From Peptoclostridium litorale DSM 5388 (GTDB taxonomy: Bacteria > Bacillota > Clostridia > Peptostreptococcales > Peptostreptococcaceae): a stretch of DNA of 64,000 bases. This document shows positions 24,905-33,515 of this stretch, piece by piece. The translations under genes and the position numbers were made by a program. Numbering within the stretch: position 1 is the first letter of the stretch; each line of letters starts with the position of its first letter. Location: contig NZ_FSRH01000004.1 of assembly GCF_900141635.1 (NCBI RefSeq), positions 186,001 to 250,000 of the forward strand, written 5' to 3'. The notes beneath the pieces are model-generated. The model saw only the letters and a program-made list of their open reading frames with translations. It was not told where the DNA came from and searched no databases.

Positions 24905-26071
24905 CTATCTCTCCTTTCCAAGAGGGCTTATCTTTCTGAGGTTCTGGACTATTTTAGAAATGGTATCGACGAGGTTATCTATCTGCTCCACTGTATTGTA
25001 CCTGCTCAGGCTGAAGCGTATCGAGCCGTGGGCGTCTTCGTGTGACCCTCCTATCGCCATCATGACATGGCTAGCCTCAAGGGATTTGCTAAAGCATGCA
25101 GATCCGGTGCTCACCGCAAAGCCGTACATGTCAAGGTGAAGAGTTATGGACTCGCCTTCCACATAGTGGAAAGTTATGTTAGCGTTTTGAGGGAGTCTTT
25201 TTGAAATATCTCCGTTAAGGCTTGTGTCGGGTATTTCCGAAAGAACCCTGTCTATAAGGTAATCCCTCATTTTCTGAAGGGTTTTGCTCTCGTCAGAAGG
25301 AATTATCTGAACCGCCTTTGCGAATCCCACGATTGAAGGTATGTCCTCTACGCCAGCTCTCATGTTGAATTCCTGGAATCCTCCGTCGATAAGCTTTTTG
25401 AATGGCGTATCCTTTCTTATGAAAAGCCCTCCAATCCCTTTTGGACCGTGCACAGTATGGGCTGAAAAAGTCATAAAGTCCACATTTAGGTTTGAAAGAT
25501 CTATGGGAACCCTCATAAATGTATGAGTCGCATCTGTGTGAAAAAGAACTTTCCTTTCACGGCACAGATTGCCTATGGCATCTATGTCCTGAATGGTTCC
25601 TATCTCCTGGTTTGCATGTTGTATTGACACGAGTATTGTATCTTCTCTTATGGAAGACTCGAGCTGAGCCATATCGACAAATCCCCTGTCGTCAACGTCT
25701 ATATATGTGACTTCAAAGCCTTCTCTTTCAAGTCGCTTTATTGTGTTTAAAACCGGAAAATCCTCTATTTTAGAGGTTATTATGTGTTTTCCCTTTGATG
25801 AAAGGGCGGCTGTAGCTCCCTTTATTGCTGCATTGCTTGATTCGCAGCTTCCCGATGTGAATATTATCTCATCCGGCTTTGCCGCTAAGCTTTTAGCTAT
25901 TATATCCCTTGACCTGTCAACGGCCTCTTTTGCCTCTATTCCCATCGAATATGCAAATTCAGATGTTGCAACTGAGTATATATCGAAAAAATATGGATTC
26001 ATTTCTTCGAGAACCCTTTCGTCAAGCCGCGTCGAAGCTGAATTGTCAAAATAGATTTGAGTCTGGAACAT
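24905..26071 (-). CDS. IscS/NifS-like protein lacking the PLP-binding lysine
   Basis: The 388-residue product aligns along its length with IscS. The persulfide cysteine loop is kept (TGSACFSKSLEAS, Cys326), as is Asp180 (FHTDATHT). However, the lysine that forms the PLP aldimine (SGHKIYGPKG, Lys206 in E. coli IscS) is Thr206 here (FSAHTVHGPKG; ACT codon at 25454-25456). The PLP-stacking His104 is Asp104 (SKIEDFPVL), and the phosphate-binding RSGT is RAGV. It cannot be a normal desulfurase by the family mechanism. Start ATG 26071 has AAAGGAGG upstream. It sits between the IscU-DUF59 gene and a DsrE-like gene, suggesting a non-catalytic sulfur-carrier role, which is inference. Confidence 0.85.
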   Translation of the reverse strand: MFQTQIYFDNSASTRLDERVLEEMNPYFFDIYSVATSEFAYSMGIEAKEAVDRSRDIIAKSLAAKPDEIIFTSGSCESSNAAIKGATAALSSKGKHIITSKIEDFPVLNTIKRLEREGFEVTYIDVDDRGFVDMAQLESSIREDTILVSIQHANQEIGTIQDIDAIGNLCRERKVLFHTDATHTFMRVPIDLSNLNVDFMTFSAHTVHGPKGIGGLFIRKDTPFKKLIDGGFQEFNMRAGVEDIPSIVGFAKAVQIIPSDESKTLQKMRDYLIDRVLSEIPDTSLNGDISKRLPQNANITFHYVEGESITLHLDMYGFAVSTGSACFSKSLEASHVMMAIGGSHEDAHGSIRFSLSRYNTVEQIDNLVDTISKIVQNLRKISPLGKER

Positions 26072-26111
26072 AGCGTCCTCCTTTAGTAAAGTTATATGGG
26101 TATGGACCATA

Positions 26112-26531
26112 TCATATAAACAGGGTAATTTCCGATTCCCTTGCCTCTTGTATATAAGTGCCTACGGCTCCATATTCGTCTATTAGATCTTCTCTTATGT
26201 CGGACTTTGAAATTCCCATTATCTCCATTGTCATATCGCAGGCTATTATTTTGCCGCCCAGTTCTTTGAAGTCGCTTATCATACGCTCTAAGTCCACAAC
26301 ATTCGCCTTTTTCATTCGGTTTTTTATCATTAGCCTTCCAATCCCGCCAAGATTCATCTTTGAAAGAGGTCCTTTTTCAAGGCCGCCCTTTTTGAGCCTC
26401 AAAAGCCCCCAAAAGGTGAAAAATATCGAGGCTTCCATGCCCATAGAGAGAGCCCCGTTAGCCACTATGAGAGCGCTATATATCTTGTCCATGTCTCCGC
26501 TGTGGAGTATTATAGTAGTCTTTTGAGACAT
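26112..26531 (-). CDS. DsrE/DsrF-like sulfur-relay protein
   Basis: The 139-residue product matches the COG2210 DsrE2-type family: MSQKTTIILHSGDMDKIYSALIVANGA at the N-terminus, FFTFWGLLRLKK in the middle, and the conserved cysteine motif IIACDMTMEIMGI near residue 98. Such proteins carry or transfer sulfane sulfur, usually beside TusA. The start is ATG 26531 with GGGAGGTGG upstream. It lies between tusA (58 bases upstream) and the IscS-like gene (about 40 bases downstream), all on the minus strand. The cysteine is compatible with persulfide relay. No membrane segment is evident. Confidence 0.85.
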   Translation of the reverse strand: MSQKTTIILHSGDMDKIYSALIVANGALSMGMEASIFFTFWGLLRLKKGGLEKGPLSKMNLGGIGRLMIKNRMKKANVVDLERMISDFKELGGKIIACDMTMEIMGISKSDIREDLIDEYGAVGTYIQEARESEITLFI

Positions 26532-26589
26532 TGTGCCACCTCCCTGCACATGTTATTTCAAATTGAAAAGAGTGATTTTGCATCCGAAT

Positions 26590-26811
26590 TCACCTTTGTA
26601 TTCTGATTGTCCAGACATCGCCTTCTTCAGATATGTCTATAAGTGAAAGGCCGAGAGCATCTACCGCCATCGGGATTTCAGCCTTTGAAGTGGGATGGGT
26701 GCCAACCACCTGGACGATATCTCCGGGCTGGGCCTTTTTAAGGGCCTTTCTGGTTTCGACGAGGGGAACGGGGCATGTCTGCCCTCTTACATCTATTTTT
26801 ATAACTGCCAT
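26590..26811 (-). CDS. TusA/SirA-family sulfur carrier
   Basis: A 73-residue TusA-fold protein with the CPxP active-site motif (RGQTCPVPLVETRKALK, Cys13) and the typical helix-strand ending GDVWTIRIQR. TusA proteins accept persulfide sulfur from a desulfurase or rhodanese and pass it to a relay partner. The ribosome site GAGGAGG stands close before ATG 26811. It is the first gene of the minus-strand operon TusA, DsrE-like, IscS-like, IscU-DUF59. Because the IscS-like protein lacks the PLP lysine, the ultimate sulfur donor is unclear. Confidence 0.93.
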   Translation of the reverse strand: MAVIKIDVRGQTCPVPLVETRKALKKAQPGDIVQVVGTHPTSKAEIPMAVDALGLSLIDISEEGDVWTIRIQR

Positions 26812-26993
26812 TTGTAGCCTCCTCAGTTGAATTTTGTGTCAAATAAAATTGAATGTTATATTTTATAATCCGTATACATAATATATATCCAAATGTCCGG
26901 ATAATATTTATATTTTGGAAAAAGCGAACACATCGAAAAAAATTATATTTGGAGTTGATTTTTTATAAGCAATGGTTTAAAATTAGAAGTAAG

Positions 26994-27021
26994 TTGAATG
27001 TTATTTGAAAAACGAGATACT
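26994..27021 (+). promoter_or_regulatory. Candidate promoter of xpt
   Basis: TTGAAT, 16 bases, GATACT, about ten bases upstream of the purine aptamer. Imperfect, but correctly placed for a riboswitch transcript. Confidence 0.4.
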
Positions 27022-27029
27022 AACGTTCG

Positions 27030-27096
27030 CCTGTATAATTATGGTGATAAGGTCCATAAGTCTCTACCAGACTGCCGTAAATAGTCTGCCTACAGG
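27030..27096 (+). promoter_or_regulatory. Purine riboswitch aptamer (guanine type)
   Basis: P1 is CCUGUA/UACAGG. P2 is closed by UUAUGG/UCCAUAA, and P3 by CAGACU/AGUCUG. The conserved joining segment CUCUACC and P3 loop GCCGUAAAU are present. In J3/1 the sequence after AGUCUG is CCU: the second C corresponds to the specificity base C74 that pairs with guanine or hypoxanthine, while the usual A73 is C. It is upstream of xpt, the classic target. Confidence 0.88.
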
Positions 27097-27203
27097 TTTT
27101 AACCCAGGGTTTATCAAACTTAGCATATACTGTTTAATATTCGATTGAACACTCTAACAGCGAATATTCTATATTTTGTTGAATTTGATTATATCTGGAT
27201 TGA

Positions 27204-27238
27204 AACCTTGTCTATTTGGACAGGGTTATTTTTTTTGA
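27204..27238 (+). terminator. Expression-platform terminator of the purine riboswitch
   Basis: AACCTTGTC, loop TATTTG, GACAGGGTT, then ATTTTTTTT. The 5' strand AACCUUGU can pair instead with the aptamer P1 3' strand ACAGGUU, giving a standard anti-terminator switch over about 110 bases. Confidence 0.8.
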
Positions 27239-27251
27239 TGGGAGGCAGGAT

Positions 27252-27827
27252 ATGAACTTTGTAGAAAAAAAGATATTGGAAGAGGGACGTGTAGAAGGAG
27301 AAGACATATTAAAAGTCGACAGTTTCTTGAACCACCAGATAGACGTTGAATTCTTGAATGAAATAGGAAAAAGATTCAAGGAACTATTCAAAGACCAAAA
27401 GGTCGACAAGATACTTACGGTTGAAGCTTCTGGAATAGCAATAGCATGCATATGCGCCCAGTATTTCAACGTACCTGTTGTATTTGCAAAAAAGATGGAT
27501 TCTAAAAATCTCGACAAGGAAACGTATGAAAGCGAAGTTTATTCGTTTACAAAGGCAAAGCACTACACTATAAAAATTTCAAAGAGATACCTGGGCAGAG
27601 GCGAGAATGTCTTGTTTATAGACGATTTCCTTGCAAACGGAAGGGCGGCTCTTGGAATAAAGAACATAGTGGATCAGGCCGGTGCAAACCTTGTTGGAAT
27701 TGGAATAGTGATAGAAAAGGGATTCCAGGAAGGAAGAGCTATTCTTGATGATTTGGGAATAAATCTTCACTCTCTTGCAATAATAGAAAAGATGGAAAAA
27801 GGAAAAATAAGTTTTAAAAGCCTATAG
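27252..27827 (+). CDS. xpt: Xanthine phosphoribosyltransferase
   Basis: Xpt converts xanthine (and guanine) with PRPP to the nucleotide. The phosphoribosyltransferase PRPP motif is [16 protein letters not shown], and the N-terminal segments [11 protein letters not shown] and [12 protein letters not shown] match Xpt. Start is ATG 27252 with GGGAGG upstream; an in-frame ATG at 27237 sits within the terminator. The 191-residue length is normal. It lies behind a guanine-type riboswitch, so excess purine should shut it off. The BMP nucleoside transporter genes follow with no evident terminator, so the same switch may govern uptake. Confidence 0.95.
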   Translation: MNFVEKKILEEGRVEGEDILKVDSFLNHQIDVEFLNEIGKRFKELFKDQKVDKILTVEASGIAIACICAQYFNVPVVFAKKMDSKNLDKETYESEVYSFTKAKHYTIKISKRYLGRGENVLFIDDFLANGRAALGIKNIVDQAGANLVGIGIVIEKGFQEGRAILDDLGINLHSLAIIEKMEKGKISFKSL

Positions 27828-27954
27828 ATTTTAAATGGATGCATATTATGATGTATGCACCACATATAGAGATGTTGGAATATTAGCGCTAGACTGAATA
27901 TTTGAAATGCGTTTTGCATACATAACTACGAATATAAAACTCAGGAGGGTAAAA

Positions 27955-29064
27955 ATGAAAAAGAAAATTTTTGCAGTAATGATGTCTTTAGTACTAGTTT
28001 TTTCACTTGCTTTAACCGGATGTGGTTCTAAGGAAGAATCTTCAGATCAGCCGGCTGAAACTTCTGCTGACTCAATGAAGGTTGGATTCATATACGTAGG
28101 GCCTATAGGCGACGGCGGATGGAGTTATGCCCACAATGAAGCAAGACTTTACCTTGAAAATGAACTTGGAGTTTCTACAATATATAAGGAATCTGTTCCG
28201 GAAGGACCAGAAGTTGAAAAGATAATGAGAGATATGATAGACCAGGGAGCAAAGGTTATATTTGCTACAAGCTTTGGATACATGGACTACGTTGAAAAGA
28301 TTTCAAAGGAATATCCGGATGTTAAGTTCCTTCACTGCTCGGGATACAAGGACGGCGAGAACATGTCCAACTATTTCGGAAGAATGTATGAGCCTAGATA
28401 CCTTTCGGGAGTAGTTGCGGGAATGAAGACTCAGACAAACAAGATAGGATATGTTGCAGCTTTCGAAATACCAGAGGTAATAAGAGGTATAAATGCATTC
28501 ACTCTTGGAGTCAAGTCTGTAAACCCTGAAGCAAGTGTTGCAGTGAGATGGACTCACACATGGTATGACCCTGTAAGCGAAAAGGCAGCTGCGGAATCTC
28601 TTCTAGACGAAGGCTCGGATGTAATAGCCCAGCACCAGGATACTGCAGGACCTCAGCAGGCAGCTCAGGAAAAAGGAGCATTCTCTATAGGATACAACAC
28701 TGACATGAAGGAAATGGCTCCACAGGCTTACCTTACAGCACCTGTTTGGAACTGGGGACCATACTATGTTAAGCAGGTTAAGGCAGCCATGGACGGAACT
28801 TGGAAGAGCGAGAACTACTGGGGTGGAATGGAAGACGAAGTTGTCCAGCTTGCCCCTATGACAGAGCTTGTTCCAAGTGAGGCTGTACAAAAGGTGACGG
28901 AGCTTGAGGGCAAGATAAAGGACGGAAGTCTTAAGGTGTTTGCAGGTCCTATAAAGGACAACGAAGGAAATGTAGTTGTTAAAGAAGGCGAAGTTCTTAC
29001 AGACGAGCAGCTGCTTTCTATGGATTGGCTTGTTGAAGGTGTAGAAGGAAGTATAAAAAAATAA
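27955..29064 (+). CDS. BMP-family nucleoside-binding lipoprotein
   Basis: The solute-binding component of a purine nucleoside ABC importer, related to Med/TmpC/PnrA proteins. The 369-residue precursor has a lipoprotein signal peptide with lipobox LALTGC (cysteine near 23). The family segments follow: VGFIYVGPIGDGGWSYAHNEA at the mature N-terminus, AKVIFATSFGYMDY, NYFGRMYEPRYLSGVVAGM and QHQDTAGPQQAAQE. Start ATG 27955 has GGAGG upstream; the longer frame has no ribosome site. It is membrane-anchored outside the cell. The operon continues with ATPase and two permease genes, spacing 12 bases or less. Confidence 0.94.
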   Translation: MKKKIFAVMMSLVLVFSLALTGCGSKEESSDQPAETSADSMKVGFIYVGPIGDGGWSYAHNEARLYLENELGVSTIYKESVPEGPEVEKIMRDMIDQGAKVIFATSFGYMDYVEKISKEYPDVKFLHCSGYKDGENMSNYFGRMYEPRYLSGVVAGMKTQTNKIGYVAAFEIPEVIRGINAFTLGVKSVNPEASVAVRWTHTWYDPVSEKAAAESLLDEGSDVIAQHQDTAGPQQAAQEKGAFSIGYNTDMKEMAPQAYLTAPVWNWGPYYVKQVKAAMDGTWKSENYWGGMEDEVVQLAPMTELVPSEAVQKVTELEGKIKDGSLKVFAGPIKDNEGNVVVKEGEVLTDEQLLSMDWLVEGVEGSIKK

Positions 29065-29076
29065 TCGGGTGATTTT

Positions 29077-30609
29077 ATGAATTCTCTTATAAGAGTTGAA
29101 AATATTTCTAAAAGATTTGGAAGCGTAATAGCAAATCAGAATGTAAGTCTTGAAATCAAGTCCGGGGAAGTTCTCTCGATACTTGGAGAAAATGGAGCTG
29201 GAAAGAGTACACTTATGAATATGCTGTCAGGGATATATTCCCCTGACAGCGGAATTATTTATGTGGAAAATGAAAAGGTGCAGTTCAAGTCGCCAAAGGA
29301 TGCCATAGATATGGGCATAGGGATGATACACCAGCACTTCAAGCTTGTGGAGGTAATGAGTGCCAAGGAAAACATAATAGCAGGGCAAAGCGGAAAACTT
29401 TTTGTAAATGGGAAAAAGCTCTCGAGTGAAATAAGCGAAATATCTAAAAGATTCAATCTTGAGATAGACCCTGACAAAAAGGTTTATGAGATGTCTGTTG
29501 CTGAAAAGCAAAGGCTTGAAATACTAAAAGTGCTCTACAGAGGAGCTAGAATACTGATACTTGACGAGCCTACTGCGGTGCTTACGCCGCAGGAGACTAC
29601 AAAACTGTTTGACATAATAAGAAATATGAAAAAGCAGGGCTGCGCAGTTATAATAATAACTCACAAACTCAACGAGGTAATGGAGATAAGCGACAGGATA
29701 ACTGTGCTTAGAAAAGGTGAAGTTGTAGGCAGTGTTGACAAGGAACATACAAACCCAAAGGCCCTTACAGACCTCATGGTTGGAAGGTCTGTCGAACTTT
29801 CGATAGAAAGGGTCAGTGTGGACATAAAGAGAAAGATACTCAGCGTTGAAGATGTAAATGCTAAGGACTCGCAGGGAGCCGATATACTAAAGGGCGTCAA
29901 CTTCGAGCTTTTTGGAGGCGAAATATTGGGAGTCGCAGGAGTCGCAGGAAGCGGACAGAAGGAGCTTTGCGAAGCCATAGCAGGTATTTACAAGATATCA
30001 GGCGGAGATATAATATACGAGGATGAAAATATAGTAGGGAAAAGTCCAAAGGAGATCATAAGAAAGGGAATAAGCCTTAGCTTTGTTCCAGAAGACAGGC
30101 TGGGAATGGGCCTTGTGGGCTCGATGGACATGGTGGACAATATACTGCTCAAGGAATACCATAGGCAAAAGGGTTTTTTCGTAAAGAGAAAAAGCGTAGG
30201 GGAAAAGGCGAGACAGATGATAGAAAGGCTTTCAATAAGCACTCCGGGTATAAGCCATCCTGTGAGGCTACTTTCGGGCGGAAACATTCAAAAGGTGCTT
30301 CTTGGAAGAGAGATAGACTGCAATCCGCACCTTATGATAACTGCATACCCTGCAAGGGGGCTTGACATAGGAGCTGCATACAATGTATACGACCTTTTGA
30401 ATGAGCAAAAGAAAAAAGGCGTAGGCATAATGTTTGTAGGAGAGGACCTTGATGTGCTACTTGAGCTGTGCGACCGTATAATGGTTATGTGCGGCGGCAA
30501 GATAACGGGAATACTTGATGCCAGAAAGACTAATAAAGAAGAGGTGGGAATGCTCATGGCTGGAGAGAGCATCCAAAAAAGAGGTGAACTAAATTGCTCA
30601 GAATTATAA
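29077..30609 (+). CDS. Nucleoside ABC transporter ATP-binding protein (two NBDs)
   Basis: A tandem ABC ATPase of 510 residues, as in NupA/YufO and sugar importers. In the first half Walker A is GENGAGKST and Walker B is ILILDEPTAV; the signature is MSVAEKQRLE, diverged from LSGGQ. In the second half Walker A is the degenerate GVAGSGQKEL, the signature is LLSGGNIQKVLLGRE and Walker B is LMITAYPARGLD. That asymmetry is normal for this subfamily, with the second site probably weak. Its 3' end overlaps the next gene's TTG start by 16 bases. It powers uptake through the two permeases downstream. Confidence 0.93.
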   Translation: MNSLIRVENISKRFGSVIANQNVSLEIKSGEVLSILGENGAGKSTLMNMLSGIYSPDSGIIYVENEKVQFKSPKDAIDMGIGMIHQHFKLVEVMSAKENIIAGQSGKLFVNGKKLSSEISEISKRFNLEIDPDKKVYEMSVAEKQRLEILKVLYRGARILILDEPTAVLTPQETTKLFDIIRNMKKQGCAVIIITHKLNEVMEISDRITVLRKGEVVGSVDKEHTNPKALTDLMVGRSVELSIERVSVDIKRKILSVEDVNAKDSQGADILKGVNFELFGGEILGVAGVAGSGQKELCEAIAGIYKISGGDIIYEDENIVGKSPKEIIRKGISLSFVPEDRLGMGLVGSMDMVDNILLKEYHRQKGFFVKRKSVGEKARQMIERLSISTPGISHPVRLLSGGNIQKVLLGREIDCNPHLMITAYPARGLDIGAAYNVYDLLNEQKKKGVGIMFVGEDLDVLLELCDRIMVMCGGKITGILDARKTNKEEVGMLMAGESIQKRGELNCSEL

Positions 30610-31685
30610 AAAGGCCGGAAATCGACAAAAAGCAGGTTGTAATGATAAAGACTGCAGCCATACTTCTTGCCCTTTTCACATCGACTATTTTCATATTCTC
30701 GCTGGGACACAATCCGGTCCAGGTTTATGTATCGATGCTTGAAGGTTCTTTTGGCAGCATGTACAGGTTTAAAGAGACTATAATAAAGACAATACCGCTT
30801 ACAATAACCTCGCTTGGAATAATAATTGCATTCAAGATGAAGTTTTGGAATATAGGTGCAGAGGGGCAAATATGCATGGGAGCATTCGGGGCGAGTTTTT
30901 TCGCGCTTAAATTCCCAGACATGCCTATGATTATGCTGCTTCCACTCATGATGGGAGCGGGAATAATATGCGGAGGGCTTTGGGCTTTCATACCGGCTTT
31001 TTTCAAGGCTAAATTCGGGACTAATGAAACCCTTTTTACACTAATGATGAACTATATAGCCCTGCAGTGGGTAACATACCTGCAGTATGGGCCTTGGAAG
31101 GATCCAAATGCTCTGGGATTCCCCAAAATACCTAATTTCTCGTCAAATGGAATAATACCTAAATTCATGGGAGTGCATGCCGGATGGCTGATTTGCATTC
31201 TGCTGATAGCCGCAATGCACGTATTCATGAAATATTCCAAAAAGGGATACGAGATAAGCGTAATAGGTGAAAGTGAAAATACTGCGCTTTATGCGGGTAT
31301 GGACGTAAAGAAAATAGCCATAATAGCACTTTTCATAAGTGGAGGGCTATGCGGGCTTTCAGGGATGGTTCAGGCGTCTGCAGTGAACAATACGCTTTCA
31401 GTCGAGGTTTCGGGAGGAGTGGGATACACAGCTATAATAACTGCATGGCTTTCAGGCCTCAGCGCGCCGCTTGCGCTTTTAGTATCGTTCCTGTTTGCAG
31501 TTCTTGTGCAAGGCGGTTCGTATATACAAACGGCCTTTCAGATTCCTCAGGCTGCAGCCCAAATACTGCAGGGGCTTATACTGATATTCGTGCTTGGAAG
31601 TGAATTCTTTACACAGTACAGGCTTGATTTCATGTCAAGACCGCAAAAGCTGGACAAATCTGATGATATTAAGGCTGCAAGCTAG
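30594..31685 (+). CDS. Nucleoside ABC transporter permease 1
   Basis: A 363-residue permease of the branched-chain amino acid/nucleoside type (NupB/YufP). It begins with TTG 30594 after AAAAGAGGTG, overlapping the upstream ATPase gene. It has about eight to ten hydrophobic helices, with the family segment NIGAEGQICMGAFGASFFAL around residue 84 and a conserved cytoplasmic loop GYEISVIGESENTALYAGMDVKKI, the coupling-helix region that contacts the ATPase. With the second permease it forms the membrane channel for purine nucleosides. The C-terminus is short and cytoplasmic. Confidence 0.92.
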   Translation: MLRIIKRPEIDKKQVVMIKTAAILLALFTSTIFIFSLGHNPVQVYVSMLEGSFGSMYRFKETIIKTIPLTITSLGIIIAFKMKFWNIGAEGQICMGAFGASFFALKFPDMPMIMLLPLMMGAGIICGGLWAFIPAFFKAKFGTNETLFTLMMNYIALQWVTYLQYGPWKDPNALGFPKIPNFSSNGIIPKFMGVHAGWLICILLIAAMHVFMKYSKKGYEISVIGESENTALYAGMDVKKIAIIALFISGGLCGLSGMVQASAVNNTLSVEVSGGVGYTAIITAWLSGLSAPLALLVSFLFAVLVQGGSYIQTAFQIPQAAAQILQGLILIFVLGSEFFTQYRLDFMSRPQKLDKSDDIKAAS

Positions 31686-31723
31686 TATGCAGCTCATATA
31701 ATGAATACGGAAGGAGCATTCAT

Positions 31724-32656
31724 ATGGCTTTAGTGGCTTTTCTCAGTGCAGCCATACAGGCGGGAACACCGCTTTTATTTGCGACATTAGGCGAGATAGT
31801 AACTGAAAAATCAGGAAATCTCAACCTTGGGGTTGAAGGAATGATGCTAATAGGAGCTGTTGCAGGATTTAAAGTGGGTCTTATAACTTCAAGCCCTCTG
31901 CTTGCTATAATAGGAGCGGTAATAGCAGGAGCGCTCTCAGCCCTTATATTTGCATTCCTTACGGTTACATTAAGGGCGAACCAGGTTGTTTCGGGACTGT
32001 CGCTTACAATACTTGGAACGGGAATTTCAAGCTTTATAGGGCAATCTCTAATAGGAACTGTGGTTCCTCAAAAGGTAGGGGAATTTTTCAAGGCGATAAA
32101 TTTGCCGCTGCTTTCACAGATACCTTTCATGGGAGATGTTATATTCAAGCAGAATGTATTCGTATATATGGGATATGTATGTGCAATTGCCATTGGGGTA
32201 TATATGTACAGGACCAGAAAAGGATTAAACCTTAGAATGGTCGGAGAAAATCCTGCGGCAGCGGATGCGAGCGGAATAAACGTCACTCTGTATAAATACG
32301 TCCACATACTTGCAGGAGGAGCTCTTTGCGCGCTTGGAGGCGCATATCTTTCGCTTGTATATGTTCCGGCATGGCAGGAGAATGTAACTGCGGGAAGAGG
32401 GTGGATTGCAGTCGCACTCGTAATATTCAGCATGTGGAATCCTTACAAGGCCATGGCAAGTGCATACTTCTTCGGAGGTCTTGACATAATAGGCTTCAGG
32501 ATACAAAAATATAATCTTCCGATATCACAGTATGTGATAGACATGCTTCCTTATATAGCTACAATACTGGTACTTGTAGTGGTATCTGCGAAAAAGAGCA
32601 AGGAAAACATGGCTCCGGAAAGTCTAGGAGTCTCATATTTCAGGGAAGACAGATAG
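31724..32656 (+). CDS. Nucleoside ABC transporter permease 2
   Basis: The second permease (310 residues, NupC/YufQ type). It is highly hydrophobic with about eight helices; the segment EKSGNLNLGVEGMMLIGAVAGF near the N-terminus is typical, as is the cytoplasmic coupling loop TRKGLNLRMVGENPAAADASGINVT. GGAAGGAG precedes ATG 31724. It is the last gene of the unit xpt, binding lipoprotein, ATPase, permease 1 and permease 2, which is closed by a terminator at 32653. Substrate choice (purine nucleosides such as guanosine) is inferred from the riboswitch and the binding-protein family. Confidence 0.93.
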   Translation: MALVAFLSAAIQAGTPLLFATLGEIVTEKSGNLNLGVEGMMLIGAVAGFKVGLITSSPLLAIIGAVIAGALSALIFAFLTVTLRANQVVSGLSLTILGTGISSFIGQSLIGTVVPQKVGEFFKAINLPLLSQIPFMGDVIFKQNVFVYMGYVCAIAIGVYMYRTRKGLNLRMVGENPAAADASGINVTLYKYVHILAGGALCALGGAYLSLVYVPAWQENVTAGRGWIAVALVIFSMWNPYKAMASAYFFGGLDIIGFRIQKYNLPISQYVIDMLPYIATILVLVVVSAKKSKENMAPESLGVSYFREDR

Positions 32657-32678
32657 GGCCTACAAGGCCCTTTTTTAA
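32653..32678 (+). terminator. Terminator after the nucleoside transporter operon
   Basis: AGGGCC, loop TACAA, GGCCCTTTTTT. Confidence 0.8.
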
Positions 32679-32760
32679 TGCACTATATATTGCAACATTT
32701 CACTTTTAGACTTATAATATGGGAAGGGTTGGAATAATAAATATTTAGGAGGGACAAGCG

Positions 32761-33489
32761 TTGAAAATAGACGATTGGATGAAAAAACTCATAGCAGCAT
32801 TGCTTATGATATCGGCTGTATTTTACGGTATTCACTATGCAGTATTCAAAGATCCTATGTTCATACTCAGATATGTCATAGCTCAGCTGGGATTTATGCC
32901 AATATCTGTAATACTTGTGACTATGATATTAAACAAGCTCATAGGAAGAAGGGAAAAGCTGCAGAGGATCAAAAAACTCAACATGGTGATAGGAGTGTTT
33001 TTCAGCGAAGCAGGGACTGATTTTTTAAAGAATTTTCTTACGTATGACAGCAATTCAAGTGAGCTTATAGTAAGATTCGAGAAGGTCAAGAGTTGGGACG
33101 AGACTAAATACAAGAGCATAAAAAACTACATAAGCGAGAATGAATTTAAAATAGTTGTAGACATAGGCAATATAGAGAGGCTTAAGGATATGATGGTGGA
33201 AAAGAGGCAGTTTCTGCTGACGCTTCTAGAAAACCCAAACCTATTGGAACATGAATCATTTACAGAGCTATTGTGGGCGCTCTTCCACATTACAGAAGAG
33301 CTTGATGCAAGAAATGGCTTTGACGACATGAGCAGCGACGATTTCAAGCACATATCGAATGATCTTAAAAGAGCTTACTGCCAGCTTGTATTACAGTGGA
33401 TACTGTATATGAAGAACCTTAAGGAGGATTATCCTTATCTCTATTCATTTGCTCTCAGGACAAATCCATACAGCAGTTTAAAGGCTTAA
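32761..33489 (+). CDS. Unknown protein with two N-terminal membrane helices
   Basis: The 242-residue product starts with TTG 32761 after TTAGGAGG. Residues 8-25 and 35-60 are membrane helices; the rest is a helical cytoplasmic domain (QRIKKLNMVIGVFFSEAGTDFLKNF, EHESFTELLWALFHITEELDAR, YCQLVLQWILYMKNLKEDYPYLYSFALR). I recognise no characterised family. It may be a membrane-anchored sensor-like or scaffolding protein. It stands alone between two terminators, downstream of the nucleoside operon, and has ordinary codon use. Confidence 0.75.
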   Translation: MKIDDWMKKLIAALLMISAVFYGIHYAVFKDPMFILRYVIAQLGFMPISVILVTMILNKLIGRREKLQRIKKLNMVIGVFFSEAGTDFLKNFLTYDSNSSELIVRFEKVKSWDETKYKSIKNYISENEFKIVVDIGNIERLKDMMVEKRQFLLTLLENPNLLEHESFTELLWALFHITEELDARNGFDDMSSDDFKHISNDLKRAYCQLVLQWILYMKNLKEDYPYLYSFALRTNPYSSLKA

Positions 33490-33515
33490 AAAAACCGTCT
33501 ATTCAGACGGTTTTT
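33488..33515. terminator. Terminator between the unknown membrane gene and the ThrE genes
   Basis: AAAAAACCGTCTA, loop, TCAGACGGTTTTTTC. Convergent and usable in both directions. Confidence 0.85.

Noticed and set aside
29988-30869. Minus-strand frames opposite the ABC ATPase and permease genes
   Set aside because: Antisense shadows caused by biased codon use in the real genes.
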